Below the pieces are notes generated by a model. The model was given only the letters and a program-made list of their open reading frames with translations, was not told the origin of the DNA and did no database searches. From Planctomycetota bacterium (GTDB lineage Bacteria; Planctomycetota; PUPC01; JACPCR01): a DNA stretch of 34,836 nucleotides. This document shows positions 25,566 to 33,148 of the stretch, piece by piece (positions within the stretch are counted from its first letter, which is position 1; each line of letters starts with the position of its first letter). The stretch lies in assembly GCA_030740295.1 (NCBI GenBank), contig JASLXP010000344.1, positions 1 to 34,836 on the forward strand, given 5' to 3'. The translations under genes were made by a program, and so were the position numbers.

Positions 25566-26648
25566 CTAACGACGACAGGTGCCTGAGCCGATAGCTGCAG
25601 TATCAAACATGGCCACGATGTTCTCTGGCGGCGTGCCGGCCTGGATGGCATGGGAAGGGCCGAGGATATAGCCGCCGCTCTTGCCGAGAACGCGGATGAG
25701 ATGTTCGACTTCGGCGCGGACATCCTGCGGTGTGCCGAATGGCAATGTGTGCTGGACACTCACGCCTCCCTCAAAGCATAAAACATCACCGTAGTCTTCT
25801 TTGAGTGCTGACGGGTCCATTCCCTTCGCGTCAAACTGCAATGCCTGCAGGATATCGATTCCCATATCAATGAGACCGGGCACGGCTTCCATGACTGCTC
25901 CGTCCGAATGGTAGATGACCTTTGCGCCGAATTCATGAATCAGATCGTTCAGCCGAAGGTGATACGGCTTGATGTGCTCTTCCCACAATCTGATTGACAT
26001 GAGCAGTCCTTCCTGGCCACCGATATCGTCTGCGGTGAAGACCAGATCGATTTTCCCTTCCGCGGCAGTGAGGATGCGGCGGAAGTGCTCCAGGTAGAAG
26101 CTCGCCACCCGCTCGAACAGCGCGTGGACGAAGTCTGGGTTATCCACCACATCCATGAAGATTCTCTCGAAGCCGCGCATGTACCACGAGGTCTCGAAAA
26201 TGTTGCCATTGGCCGTCATCAGGCAGAACTCGCCGTCCTTTTGAATCTCCTCGATGCGCGCGGGCAGCTCTGAATAATCGAACCAGTCCGGGCTCGGCCA
26301 GTTGTGTGTGACGAGATCGCCGGTCTCTTCAGCACCCGCCAGCGGATAAATGTCGATCTCGTTGTAAGCATCAGCGCCGTAGCTCACCGGCGATCTGTGA
26401 ACGCCCCACATATCCGTCCCTTCGACCAGGGGCGGCCCGATGTAGCGCGGGCGAACGTCCCTGATGTCGATGAGCGGTTGCAGGTAATCATCGACGGTCA
26501 TTCCTCTCTCGTGTTGCAGAAAATCCTCCAGCGTCACCTTCGCCGGTCGATTAATCCCTGAGCAGACCATGGCAATGGGAACGCGATCTGTCTCCTTGTG
26601 ATCGAGAGCGAGGAGGACACGTTCGCGGTGGGATAGAGATTGAGCCAT
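25566..26648 (-). CDS. URO-D superfamily protein (HSDG type)
   Basis: This 360-residue protein has the usual opening of uroporphyrinogen-decarboxylase-like proteins, SHRERVLLALDHKETDRVPI. The middle motif DDIGGQEGLLMS is at about 207-218 and HSDG at 247-250, where corrinoid methyltransferases of this fold (MtaA/MtbA type) have metal-binding HxC. The C-terminal FEGGV and GGYILGPSHAIQAGTPPENI are typical of this group. The arginine-rich substrate motifs of true HemE are absent, so haem synthesis is unlikely. A role as methyltransferase or in methyl-group transfer is inference from the superfamily. It is the last gene of a minus-strand run, 110 bp after the previous URO-D gene with a stem-loop between, so its expression may differ from the rest. 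Confidence 0.9.
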   Translation of the reverse strand: MAQSLSHRERVLLALDHKETDRVPIAMVCSGINRPAKVTLEDFLQHERGMTVDDYLQPLIDIRDVRPRYIGPPLVEGTDMWGVHRSPVSYGADAYNEIDIYPLAGAEETGDLVTHNWPSPDWFDYSELPARIEEIQKDGEFCLMTANGNIFETSWYMRGFERIFMDVVDNPDFVHALFERVASFYLEHFRRILTAAEGKIDLVFTADDIGGQEGLLMSIRLWEEHIKPYHLRLNDLIHEFGAKVIYHSDGAVMEAVPGLIDMGIDILQALQFDAKGMDPSALKEDYGDVLCFEGGVSVQHTLPFGTPQDVRAEVEHLIRVLGKSGGYILGPSHAIQAGTPPENIVAMFDTAAIGSGTCRR

Positions 26649-26698
26649 GGTGTTCGGATGTCCGGAATCAGCGGTCAGCCTATGGGACTGAGTCTTTT

Positions 26699-26756
26699 CT
26701 TTCTCATCGTCTTTATCTTCTTTTCAGAGCAATCTGAGATTAAGACGAAGAGAAAG
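26699..26756. terminator. Intergenic stem-loop after a URO-D gene
   Basis: The arms 26699-26713 and 26742-26756 pair at 14 of 15 positions. The loop contains a second small hairpin, TCAGA-GCAA-TCTGA. It begins 2 nt after the minus-strand stop at 26759. It is AT-rich with no clear U-tract, so it may be an mRNA-processing or weak termination structure rather than a classical terminator. Confidence 0.45.
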
Positions 26757-26758
26757 GA

Positions 26759-27742
26759 TCAAGGCTCTGCTGCAAGTTCTCTTGCCACTTCGAGGAGTGC
26801 GGCAATCTTCGGCTCTTCCTCCAGCGATCCCAGATAGAAACTGATGGACACCGGCTCGAAAGAAGCAATGTGCCGATACATCTCCTGCAACTGAATCGCG
26901 GAATTATGCCGGACGTGCCACCTCTGGAGGCGTCCGGTGAATCTGACCGGGCAGTGCTCGCTCAGCAGCTCAGGGGTGAGGTACTGGTCTGCCGAAGGGT
27001 CGAATACCGCAATGTCCAGCTCTTTCAGGAAAGGGAGATGGTCTACCCTCAGCAGCTCACTGTGCAGGTTGCGGACCGTCGCCTGCTGTCCGGCGTACAT
27101 CTGCTCCAGATACGGCACGACGAATTCGGCGAACATGGGCGGCGAAAACATCCCTGCGAAATCGTCCGGGATGCCCACCGGCCGCGGGCCGATGGGCTGC
27201 CCGAAGTGCTGGCGGATGGCAAGGCTGTAATTGAGCGCGCTCTGGACTCCGAAAGACAACAGGCGATGGGCCCGTTCCGGATCGTCGTGAGGCAGCATGA
27301 AGAAATCCTGGCCCATGAGCAAAGCTGCCGTGGTGACCGGGCCTTCATACTGGTGCCCGATGCCCGGGACAGCATCCGGCCGGCGCGCCAGCAGCCTGTC
27401 CAGCGTCTGCAGCCGCTCGGGCACGACTCCACATTTGAGGTAGTCATCAGGCTCAGCCAACTCGTCGATATCTTTCAGAGAGCGAACGCATGGGATGATG
27501 TTCGGCTCGGACCCGGCAGCAAAGACAATTTCACCGCCCAGGGCCGACAGATGAGAATAAGAGAAACCTGCCAGGCGCGGCCTCGGATGATCGATGCCCA
27601 GCCGGTCCGCAACCGGCCGGATCATGTCGTAACAATGGCAGATGGCGTCAACGTCCCCGTGCAGCGCGTCCAGTGGCGTTTCACCCACTTCGGCCAGCAG
27701 CGAGTCGGCCAGGCCAAAGCTGAAAGGTTGTGGGCGGCTCAT
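26759..27742 (-). CDS. URO-D superfamily protein, divergent
   Basis: This is a 327-residue protein. I chose the ATG at 27742 because it forms a 4-nt ATGA overlap with the upstream gene; an in-frame upstream start at 27850 would lie well inside that gene and add 36 atypical residues. The usual RERVLxAL...DRVP opening is missing. The fold is recognisable from GHQYEGPVTTAALLMGQDFF, DDPERAHRLL and IPDDFAGMFSPPMFAEFVVP at about 191-210. At the expected metal-ligand strand it has NLHSELL (H227) instead of HxDG or HxC. Function is unknown; a methyl-transfer or substrate-binding role is inferred from the superfamily. It sits directly after another URO-D gene and is probably translationally coupled to it, so the two products may act as a pair. 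Confidence 0.86.
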   Translation of the reverse strand: MSRPQPFSFGLADSLLAEVGETPLDALHGDVDAICHCYDMIRPVADRLGIDHPRPRLAGFSYSHLSALGGEIVFAAGSEPNIIPCVRSLKDIDELAEPDDYLKCGVVPERLQTLDRLLARRPDAVPGIGHQYEGPVTTAALLMGQDFFMLPHDDPERAHRLLSFGVQSALNYSLAIRQHFGQPIGPRPVGIPDDFAGMFSPPMFAEFVVPYLEQMYAGQQATVRNLHSELLRVDHLPFLKELDIAVFDPSADQYLTPELLSEHCPVRFTGRLQRWHVRHNSAIQLQEMYRHIASFEPVSISFYLGSLEEEPKIAALLEVARELAAEP

Positions 27743-28809
27743 GCGTCTCCCTCCAGTACGGCATCGTACATCGCGAGAATGTTTTCCAGGGGAATGTCCG
27801 GGTTGATCGTATTTGCCGTGAAGAGTGCCAGGTGCGCGTTGCCCTCGCAAACTTCGATGGCGTGTTTCACTTTAGCTCGGATCTCGTCGGGAGTGCACAC
27901 CGGCAGTTCGGTCGTCACTGATATTGGGCCGAAGATGACAGGCAGGTCCCCGTCACGCGTTCGCCGGGCAGCCATGGTTTCGATGGTCATTCCACATTCT
28001 GGTTGGAAGCCCTGAAATCCCTGGATGCCGCAATCGGTGAGCATGTCCAGCATGGCTCGAACGTCGCCGTCGCAGTGCCAGACGGGCCTGCAACCAACTT
28101 CCAGCAGCGGCTCCAGGCCATAGCGGAGTTGCGGGGCGTAATACTTCTCCATAAAGGCCATCGAGATCATCGGCCCTCGCTGGGTGCAGATGTCTTCGCC
28201 AAGGAGCACGGCCTTTGGAAACAGCCCTTCTTCAATGGCCCGTGCCGTCAGACGGCAGCGAAGCCGGCCCTGAGCCCCGCCGATTTCCATGAGCTTCTGC
28301 GCGCGGTCAGGATAGGCGCCGACGATCATGAAGTAGTTTTCATACCCGAACTGGCCGTACCAGGTTACCCGCCCGCCGGCTCCCCACTGGGCGGGCATCC
28401 AGACCATGTCACCGCACATCGCCTGGTGGTCGACCAGGTCGGTTCGAAACTTCTCGTAATCGGCATCAAAATCGAAGTCGTTTTCGATCTGTTCGGGAGA
28501 AGGCATCTCATCGATCTGCGCAACAGATTCTTCGAGGGTCAGGGCCGGCCGCGATTTCGCGTAGGAGCTGATATCGACGCAGCGATAATCCTCCCGGCTC
28601 CGTGGGACAAACACGGAAATGAGGCCGTCCATCCCAAGTTTCTGATAGGCCCGAATCGAAACAGGGATGGGCTCAGACCAGTATTCGTCGAGGCTCACTT
28701 CCGCCAACGTGCAGATGTAATCGGGACAGGCAATCCAGCCGCCGAGGATTGGCGTCCGATCCGGTTCTTGGCCGTCAAAGATCGCATCGAGTCGCTGCCT
28801 TGGTGTCAT
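27739..28809 (-). CDS. URO-D superfamily protein (HCDG type)
   Basis: This 356-residue protein starts TPRQRLDAIFDGQEPDRTPI, the superfamily opening. The segment GEDICTQRGPMIS at about 204-216 and HCDGDV at 245-250 follow. The latter keeps a His-x-Asp with a cysteine between, and QPECGM lies further on, so several potential metal ligands are present. The C-terminus has HLALFTANTINPDIPLENI. This is the copy in the window with the most cysteine and histidine around the site. It is 1 nt downstream of the small cysteine protein gene and overlaps the next URO-D gene by 4 nt. It is probably a corrinoid- or metal-linked methyltransferase-like enzyme; the substrate is unknown. Confidence 0.9.
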   Translation of the reverse strand: MTPRQRLDAIFDGQEPDRTPILGGWIACPDYICTLAEVSLDEYWSEPIPVSIRAYQKLGMDGLISVFVPRSREDYRCVDISSYAKSRPALTLEESVAQIDEMPSPEQIENDFDFDADYEKFRTDLVDHQAMCGDMVWMPAQWGAGGRVTWYGQFGYENYFMIVGAYPDRAQKLMEIGGAQGRLRCRLTARAIEEGLFPKAVLLGEDICTQRGPMISMAFMEKYYAPQLRYGLEPLLEVGCRPVWHCDGDVRAMLDMLTDCGIQGFQGFQPECGMTIETMAARRTRDGDLPVIFGPISVTTELPVCTPDEIRAKVKHAIEVCEGNAHLALFTANTINPDIPLENILAMYDAVLEGDA

Positions 28810-28810
28810 A

Positions 28811-29056
28811 TCACCTCTCGCTCGAATCAGGAGGAATGGGCTCGTCGGGCTTGACGCCGTATTTCTTCTCTCGTGCCTTGCCCCAGGGACAGCCGCCTCT
28901 CGTCACTTTCATTTCGATGGCCTGAAGCGCTTTCGCCAGTGGATTTCCCTTCCTGGCGCTGCGGCAGACCGGGCAGCCGGATTCGCAGTAATCCGGATCG
29001 TCCCGATTCAGTACCGGCAGTTTCCATCCCATCAGACCGTATTTCTTTTCAGCCAT
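28811..29056 (-). CDS. Small cysteine-containing protein in URO-D operon
   Basis: This is an 81-residue protein with no family I can name. It has DYCESGCPVCRSARKGN (C-x3-C-x2-C, residues 24-31) and a GGCPWG motif further on, a pattern suited to zinc or iron-sulfur binding. It is charged and lysine-rich, with no signal peptide or membrane helix, so it is probably cytoplasmic. It lies 6 nt after one URO-D gene and 1 nt before another, which strongly suggests it is real and co-translated. An AAAGG lies 10 nt before the ATG. A shorter overlapping frame on the same strand was ignored because the neighbours' spacing fits this frame. Confidence 0.78.
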   Translation of the reverse strand: MAEKKYGLMGWKLPVLNRDDPDYCESGCPVCRSARKGNPLAKALQAIEMKVTRGGCPWGKAREKKYGVKPDEPIPPDSSER

Positions 29057-29062
29057 GGAAGC

Positions 29063-30070
29063 TCAACCTTTCTCGACCAGTTCCATCAGCCGCTCTCTAT
29101 AGCAGCAGTAATTTTTGAACGGGACATCCCGTCGGACCCGATCATCCAGCATGGGCAGATAGCCGCCGCTTTCGAGCAAAGGTGGCACCGTTCGATCAAC
29201 CGCCTCGTGGATCGCCTTCTTGTCCTTGTGCAAAGCCCTCGCATCAATGCCGCCGATCAGACGCAGCTCTTTCCCGAAACGGCGCCTCAGTTCCGGATAG
29301 CTCACTCCGCCGCTGTTGCAGTGATCATTCCAAAGGGTGTTGATGCCAAGGTCCAGCCAGAGTGGAAATAACGGCGAAGAATTGCCCCACGTCCTGACGA
29401 CAAGATTCTCGATGCCCTTTGCCTTTAACGAATCCACAAGCCGGCGATAGTGTGGCATAGCGAAACGCCGGTAATGATCGGGCGACAGGACGGGCGCGCT
29501 GAAGCTGGCAATGGGCTCACTGAGAACAGCGAAATCCAGGTGCACCTCCTCGATGACTTTTCCCACGAGCGTTAAGGCCATCTCGGTCACGCACTCGAGG
29601 ACACAGTCAATTTCTCCGGGTGAATCAAACAGGGCATAGAGCAGGCCCGTCAGTCCCTGCCAATTTCCGACCCCGCAGGCCTGGAGAAGTCCACGAGTGA
29701 ACATGAGCCCGATCGGATGCTCTCGGTTTTCCCATGAATTCACCCGAACTGCCCAGTCCTTCGGCAGACGCTCCCCAATCTCACCGGAATACCGTCCACG
29801 CAATTCGCTGAATTCGCCTTGTTCAGTCTGTTTGAATCGCGGAATCGGCCACAGATTCGGCTCGATGAGTTCGTAATGGTCGAACTGGAAGCGTCTCCGC
29901 AGCTCGTCGGGCGATGTCAATCCCTGTTCTCGCCACATCTCCCAGACTTCATCGATGATTCCTTCCTCCCAGAGAGGCGGACGATCGGAATCCTGATAGT
30001 GGACAGTTTTCAGAAATCGCTGTTGAGCTGTGCATTCCTGCTGATTATGTGGCAATGCTGATGTTGACAT
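29063..30070 (-). CDS. URO-D superfamily protein
   Basis: This is a 335-residue protein. I chose the ATG at 30070 because the superfamily opening (AQQRFLKTVHYQDSDRPPL) begins about 15 residues later; the longer in-frame start at 30277 would add 69 residues with no family character. Other recognisable parts are FDSPGEIDCVLECVTEMA, LSEPIASFSAPVLSPDHYRR and LRLIGGIDARAL near the C-terminus. At the usual HxDG/HxC site it has VVRTWGNSSP, so the histidine ligand is lost. It is the first gene of the minus-strand run and divergent from another URO-D gene across a 209-bp gap. The substrate is unknown, and the changed site suggests an activity unlike its neighbours. Confidence 0.87.
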   Translation of the reverse strand: MSTSALPHNQQECTAQQRFLKTVHYQDSDRPPLWEEGIIDEVWEMWREQGLTSPDELRRRFQFDHYELIEPNLWPIPRFKQTEQGEFSELRGRYSGEIGERLPKDWAVRVNSWENREHPIGLMFTRGLLQACGVGNWQGLTGLLYALFDSPGEIDCVLECVTEMALTLVGKVIEEVHLDFAVLSEPIASFSAPVLSPDHYRRFAMPHYRRLVDSLKAKGIENLVVRTWGNSSPLFPLWLDLGINTLWNDHCNSGGVSYPELRRRFGKELRLIGGIDARALHKDKKAIHEAVDRTVPPLLESGGYLPMLDDRVRRDVPFKNYCCYRERLMELVEKG

Positions 30071-30279
30071 CACGTTAGTCTCGCTAAACTGACCACCGGC
30101 GCATTCCCCAAAGACAAGGATCTGCGCAAATGCTTCCTGGCCTTGCCGTCCCGTTATGAAAATAATGCGTGCTCGTGACCGGGAAAAGCCTTGGAGAGGC
30201 CTTTGCAAAGCGCCATCCAGTGTGGGATTCGCCATCAGCATCGAACCGTTTCTTACCCAATTCCTGAAGGGTACCAATA

Positions 30280-31722
30280 ATGTCTGAAGATATGGAAAAA
30301 CTCTATCAGCAGAGGCTCAATCGCTACGTGACCGCCATGCGCAACGAGAAACCGGACATGATCCCCATCCGGCCTTTTGTTGCCGAATTTACCGCCAGAT
30401 ACGCGGGCTACACCTGCCAGGAAGTGACGCACGATTTTCAGAAGGCTTTTGACGCGGCATGCAAGTGTGCAGCGGATTATGACTGGGACGCGGTGGTCGC
30501 CAACATGGTCTACGTGTGGACCGGTCTGACCGAGGCCATCGGGCTCAAATACTACGCCGTGCCCGGAATGCATAAATCGCCCGACGTGGGGTTCCAATAC
30601 CTGGAGCCGGCGGAAGGCGAGGAGTTCATGAAGGCCGACGAATACGACGCTCTCATCGACGACCCGACCGGCTTCCTCTACAACGTCTGGCTGCCCCGCG
30701 CCTCGAACGATGTAAGCGACATTGGCGGGCCGTCCACCTATCGCAACAACCTGTCTTTCGTCAAAGGCGGGATGGCGATGATGCATTACTTCACATCGTT
30801 CGGCCCGCAGATCGAGCGCCTGCGAAACGAGTCAGGCACCGTTTCCGCCATCGCCGGCATCTTCAAAGCGCCCCTGGATATCCTCGCAGACAAACTGCGC
30901 GGGTACATCGGCCTCACCCTCGATCTGCAGGAACAGCCGGACAAAGTGCTCGCCGCGTGCGAAGCCCTCATGCCCCATCTGTGCCACGTCGCACTCACCA
31001 CTGCGGACCCGGAAAAGAACGTGCCCGTCGGCTATTGGATGCATCGCGGCTGCGTGCCGTTCATCCGTCCGGAAACATTCGAATCGCACTACTGGCCCAC
31101 AGTGAAGCCCGTCATCGAAGAACTGTGGGCGAACGGGCACCAGACCCTTTTCTATGCCGAAGGGGACTGGAACACCCACCTGGACAGCTTTGCCGAGCTC
31201 CCCGATGCCAGCATCGTTTACCACGTTGACCAGGCCGATATCTTCGAGGTGCACGAAAAGTTTGGACATAAATTCTGCCTGAGCGGTGGCATTCCCAACT
31301 TCGTCCTGGGCTACCGGCCGCCGGAAGATGTGCGCGACTACTGCAAAAAAATAATCGACGGTGTGGCCCGCGACGGCGGATACATCATGGACGCCAGCGC
31401 CATCATGCAGAACGATTCCCGTCCTGAAAACGTTCGGGCCATGACCGAGTTCGCTCGAGAGGCCGGCGTCTATTCGTCCGGCGCATCAACCTCCCCCGCA
31501 AAAGAACCTCAGCCCAGCGAGGCCCGTGCGGCGAGTGGCAACGGCCACGGCATGTCCGGCCGGCCTGAGCCGAGGATCAAGCCGGGCGTCTGCGTTCCCT
31601 GGGAGGACAAGGAGCGGGAACTTCCGGAGATTTCCGGCGACCGGGAAATCTTCAAGAACGTCTGGGAATCAGCAGACGGGCTGGGAAACATGTACATCTG
31701 GCAGTGCCTGCTGTCGTTCTAA
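30280..31722 (+). CDS. URO-D superfamily protein with C-terminal extension
   Basis: This is a 480-residue protein, about 100 longer than its relatives. The opening NRYVTAMRNEKPDMIPI, the middle FVKGGMAMMHYFTSFG and the C-terminal LSGGIPNFVLGYRPPEDVRDY mark the URO-D fold. The metal-ligand strand reads LFYAEGDW, with no histidine at the usual position. A low-complexity Ser/Ala/Gly/Pro linker at about 400-430 leads to a 50-residue tail (RIKPGVCVPWEDKERELPEI...FKNVWESADGLGNMYIWQCL) that looks ordered and may be a docking segment. AAGGG lies about 8 nt before the ATG. It is divergent from the minus-strand URO-D operon and converges on the SfsA gene. Function inferred only at superfamily level. 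Confidence 0.87.
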   Translation: MSEDMEKLYQQRLNRYVTAMRNEKPDMIPIRPFVAEFTARYAGYTCQEVTHDFQKAFDAACKCAADYDWDAVVANMVYVWTGLTEAIGLKYYAVPGMHKSPDVGFQYLEPAEGEEFMKADEYDALIDDPTGFLYNVWLPRASNDVSDIGGPSTYRNNLSFVKGGMAMMHYFTSFGPQIERLRNESGTVSAIAGIFKAPLDILADKLRGYIGLTLDLQEQPDKVLAACEALMPHLCHVALTTADPEKNVPVGYWMHRGCVPFIRPETFESHYWPTVKPVIEELWANGHQTLFYAEGDWNTHLDSFAELPDASIVYHVDQADIFEVHEKFGHKFCLSGGIPNFVLGYRPPEDVRDYCKKIIDGVARDGGYIMDASAIMQNDSRPENVRAMTEFAREAGVYSSGASTSPAKEPQPSEARAASGNGHGMSGRPEPRIKPGVCVPWEDKERELPEISGDREIFKNVWESADGLGNMYIWQCLLSF

Positions 31723-31769
31723 CCGGGCCTCTGCTCCAACTGTCGAGATTCAGGCCTCTGATCAGGAGT

Positions 31770-33005
31770 TCAAGACGAGCACGGCGGAATCATTCTGGAG
31801 CTCTGAAGGAAAGCATGAAAGCTTTCAGATTCCAATGGCTCGGATGGAAACCAGTGCAGGTGTGTGGGGCAGGAACAGTCCGATGAGCCGAAGCCGGCCG
31901 GCCCCGGCTCCGATATCTCAGAGATTGCCCGGGCGACCTCGCACTCCTGTCTTTGCGACGAGCGGATGGGAAGGGCCTGGACCCGATCGGCGTGCTGGCG
32001 GAGGTAATCGATGTGCCAGTGGTGCCGTTTCCTTCTTCTCATGTGCCGGGCAATCCGTGCCGAAAGATTCTGCATCGCCGACCCGACGTAAATGTAAAAG
32101 CCCCTGCGAAAATGCCGGCGGCCAAGCCCGCCGCAATCGACCTGTTTATCCTCCGCCAGTTCGAGGATCAGAAGATAGCTTCCCCGGTCTTTCACTTCGC
32201 GTGCCAGGAAATCCCAGGGGATTTCGAGCCGGCTGACATTGGTGGTGAGCGAGAGGTCACGCCGCCATTCGATAGCAACCGGGAGAATCGCCAGATCGTT
32301 CCGCACTTTCAGAAGGGCCTGGCTGAAGGGCAGATCCGTGTGGTAGTCCGGCATGAACCATCGAGCGCGGCGCGAATGAACGACGAACAGGACCATCGCC
32401 GGCACCCCCTGCCGATTCAGCGATGCCAGTTCGAGCAGATGCCGCGTTCCCCGCTCGGTCACCGCGTCCGGGAACATAGCGACCCCGTTGCCGAGGAGTG
32501 TGCAGGATTTGACTTCCAGATACGTCTCACGGTCACCCACACGAATCAGAAAATCGAATCGGCTGTTCCCAACGGTCACCTCCGCATCCACGATCTCCGC
32601 ACCTTCCAGCCCGGGAATTCGCCCGCCTTCGATCAGATGCCGCGCGACCTGGTTGGTGAGATGCGTGTGCAGAAAAAAGGGAACGCCATCCCGCTCCACT
32701 GCCAGGGCAGTCCATTCGGTCTTTCGTGCTGCCTGCCGGTACTGGTCCCCGGCTGGCCTGTGCTTCACGTAGAGCGTCGCACCAGGCAGCAGGAGTTCCC
32801 GAAGGCGGCCAGGATTGGGCAAGTACGCGTCTACAATGCTTGAGTCTTCGAGACGGCATCGAACCAGGAACCGGTTCGGCCGGCCGATAAAAGACGCTTT
32901 ATCGAAAGTTCCCAATTTGAGGAATGATCGGGGCTTTCCACACTCTCTCTCTATCTCGCTTTTAATCTTCACTTCATCATTTGTAGACTGCTGTCGAAGT
33001 CCCAC
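31770..33005 (-). CDS. sfsA: SfsA nuclease fused to DUF123 (GIY-YIG-like) domain
   Basis: This is a 411-residue fusion. The SfsA part (about 30-265) has NPGRLRELLLPGA at 64-76 and a PD-(D/E)xK-like core, with D151 in SRFDF and E164-V-K166. It also has the family motif FPDAVTERGTRHLLEL. The DUF123 part (about 272-390) is a GIY-YIG relative: GSY at 275-277, YVG at 306-308, HWHID at 329-333, and FGSSDCSC at 372-379. SfsA has been described as a DNA-binding or nuclease protein, and such fusions are known in archaea and thermophilic bacteria. The start is uncertain: this frame begins with GTG at 33005 without a good ribosome binding site, and the family normally begins near residue 30. The gene is not obviously linked to the URO-D genes. 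Confidence 0.87.
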   Translation of the reverse strand: MGLRQQSTNDEVKIKSEIERECGKPRSFLKLGTFDKASFIGRPNRFLVRCRLEDSSIVDAYLPNPGRLRELLLPGATLYVKHRPAGDQYRQAARKTEWTALAVERDGVPFFLHTHLTNQVARHLIEGGRIPGLEGAEIVDAEVTVGNSRFDFLIRVGDRETYLEVKSCTLLGNGVAMFPDAVTERGTRHLLELASLNRQGVPAMVLFVVHSRRARWFMPDYHTDLPFSQALLKVRNDLAILPVAIEWRRDLSLTTNVSRLEIPWDFLAREVKDRGSYLLILELAEDKQVDCGGLGRRHFRRGFYIYVGSAMQNLSARIARHMRRRKRHHWHIDYLRQHADRVQALPIRSSQRQECEVARAISEISEPGPAGFGSSDCSCPTHLHWFPSEPLESESFHAFLQSSRMIPPCSS

Positions 33006-33114
33006 GTAGACGACAGAATGATTTGGACGAGGTCATCACGATTGGAGGACGATTGAGACGACCAGAAGGACGATGATCAGGAACCAAAGTCAGGTTACAG
33101 AATCGTTGCGCATA

Positions 33115-33135
33115 ACTGCAAACACCTTCTGCAGT
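33115..33135. promoter_or_regulatory. Possible operator-like dyad upstream of the oxidoreductase
   Basis: ACTGCA-N9-TGCAGT is a perfect 6-bp inverted repeat ending 13 nt before the ATG at 33149. It could be a regulator site or a small RNA hairpin. No convincing -10/-35 pair was seen around it. Confidence 0.25.
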
Positions 33136-33148
33136 AAATCAGACAAAC

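Noticed and set aside
25566..26648. Annotation of a URO-D protein as haem-pathway HemE
   Set aside because: The arginine-rich substrate-binding opening of HemE is absent, and several divergent copies lie together, which does not fit a housekeeping haem gene.
26870..28015. 381-codon + strand frame
   Set aside because: It crosses two overlapping URO-D genes on the other strand, which have clear superfamily motifs.
30071..30279. N-terminal extension of the URO-D gene at 29063 to a start at 30277
   Set aside because: The 69 extra residues have no superfamily resemblance and would fill the divergent regulatory gap. The ATG at 30070 fits better.
31723..31769. Possible terminator between converging genes
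   Set aside because: Only the 8-bp palindrome CTGATCAG and a repeated GGCCTCTG are present; no stable stem with a T-tract.
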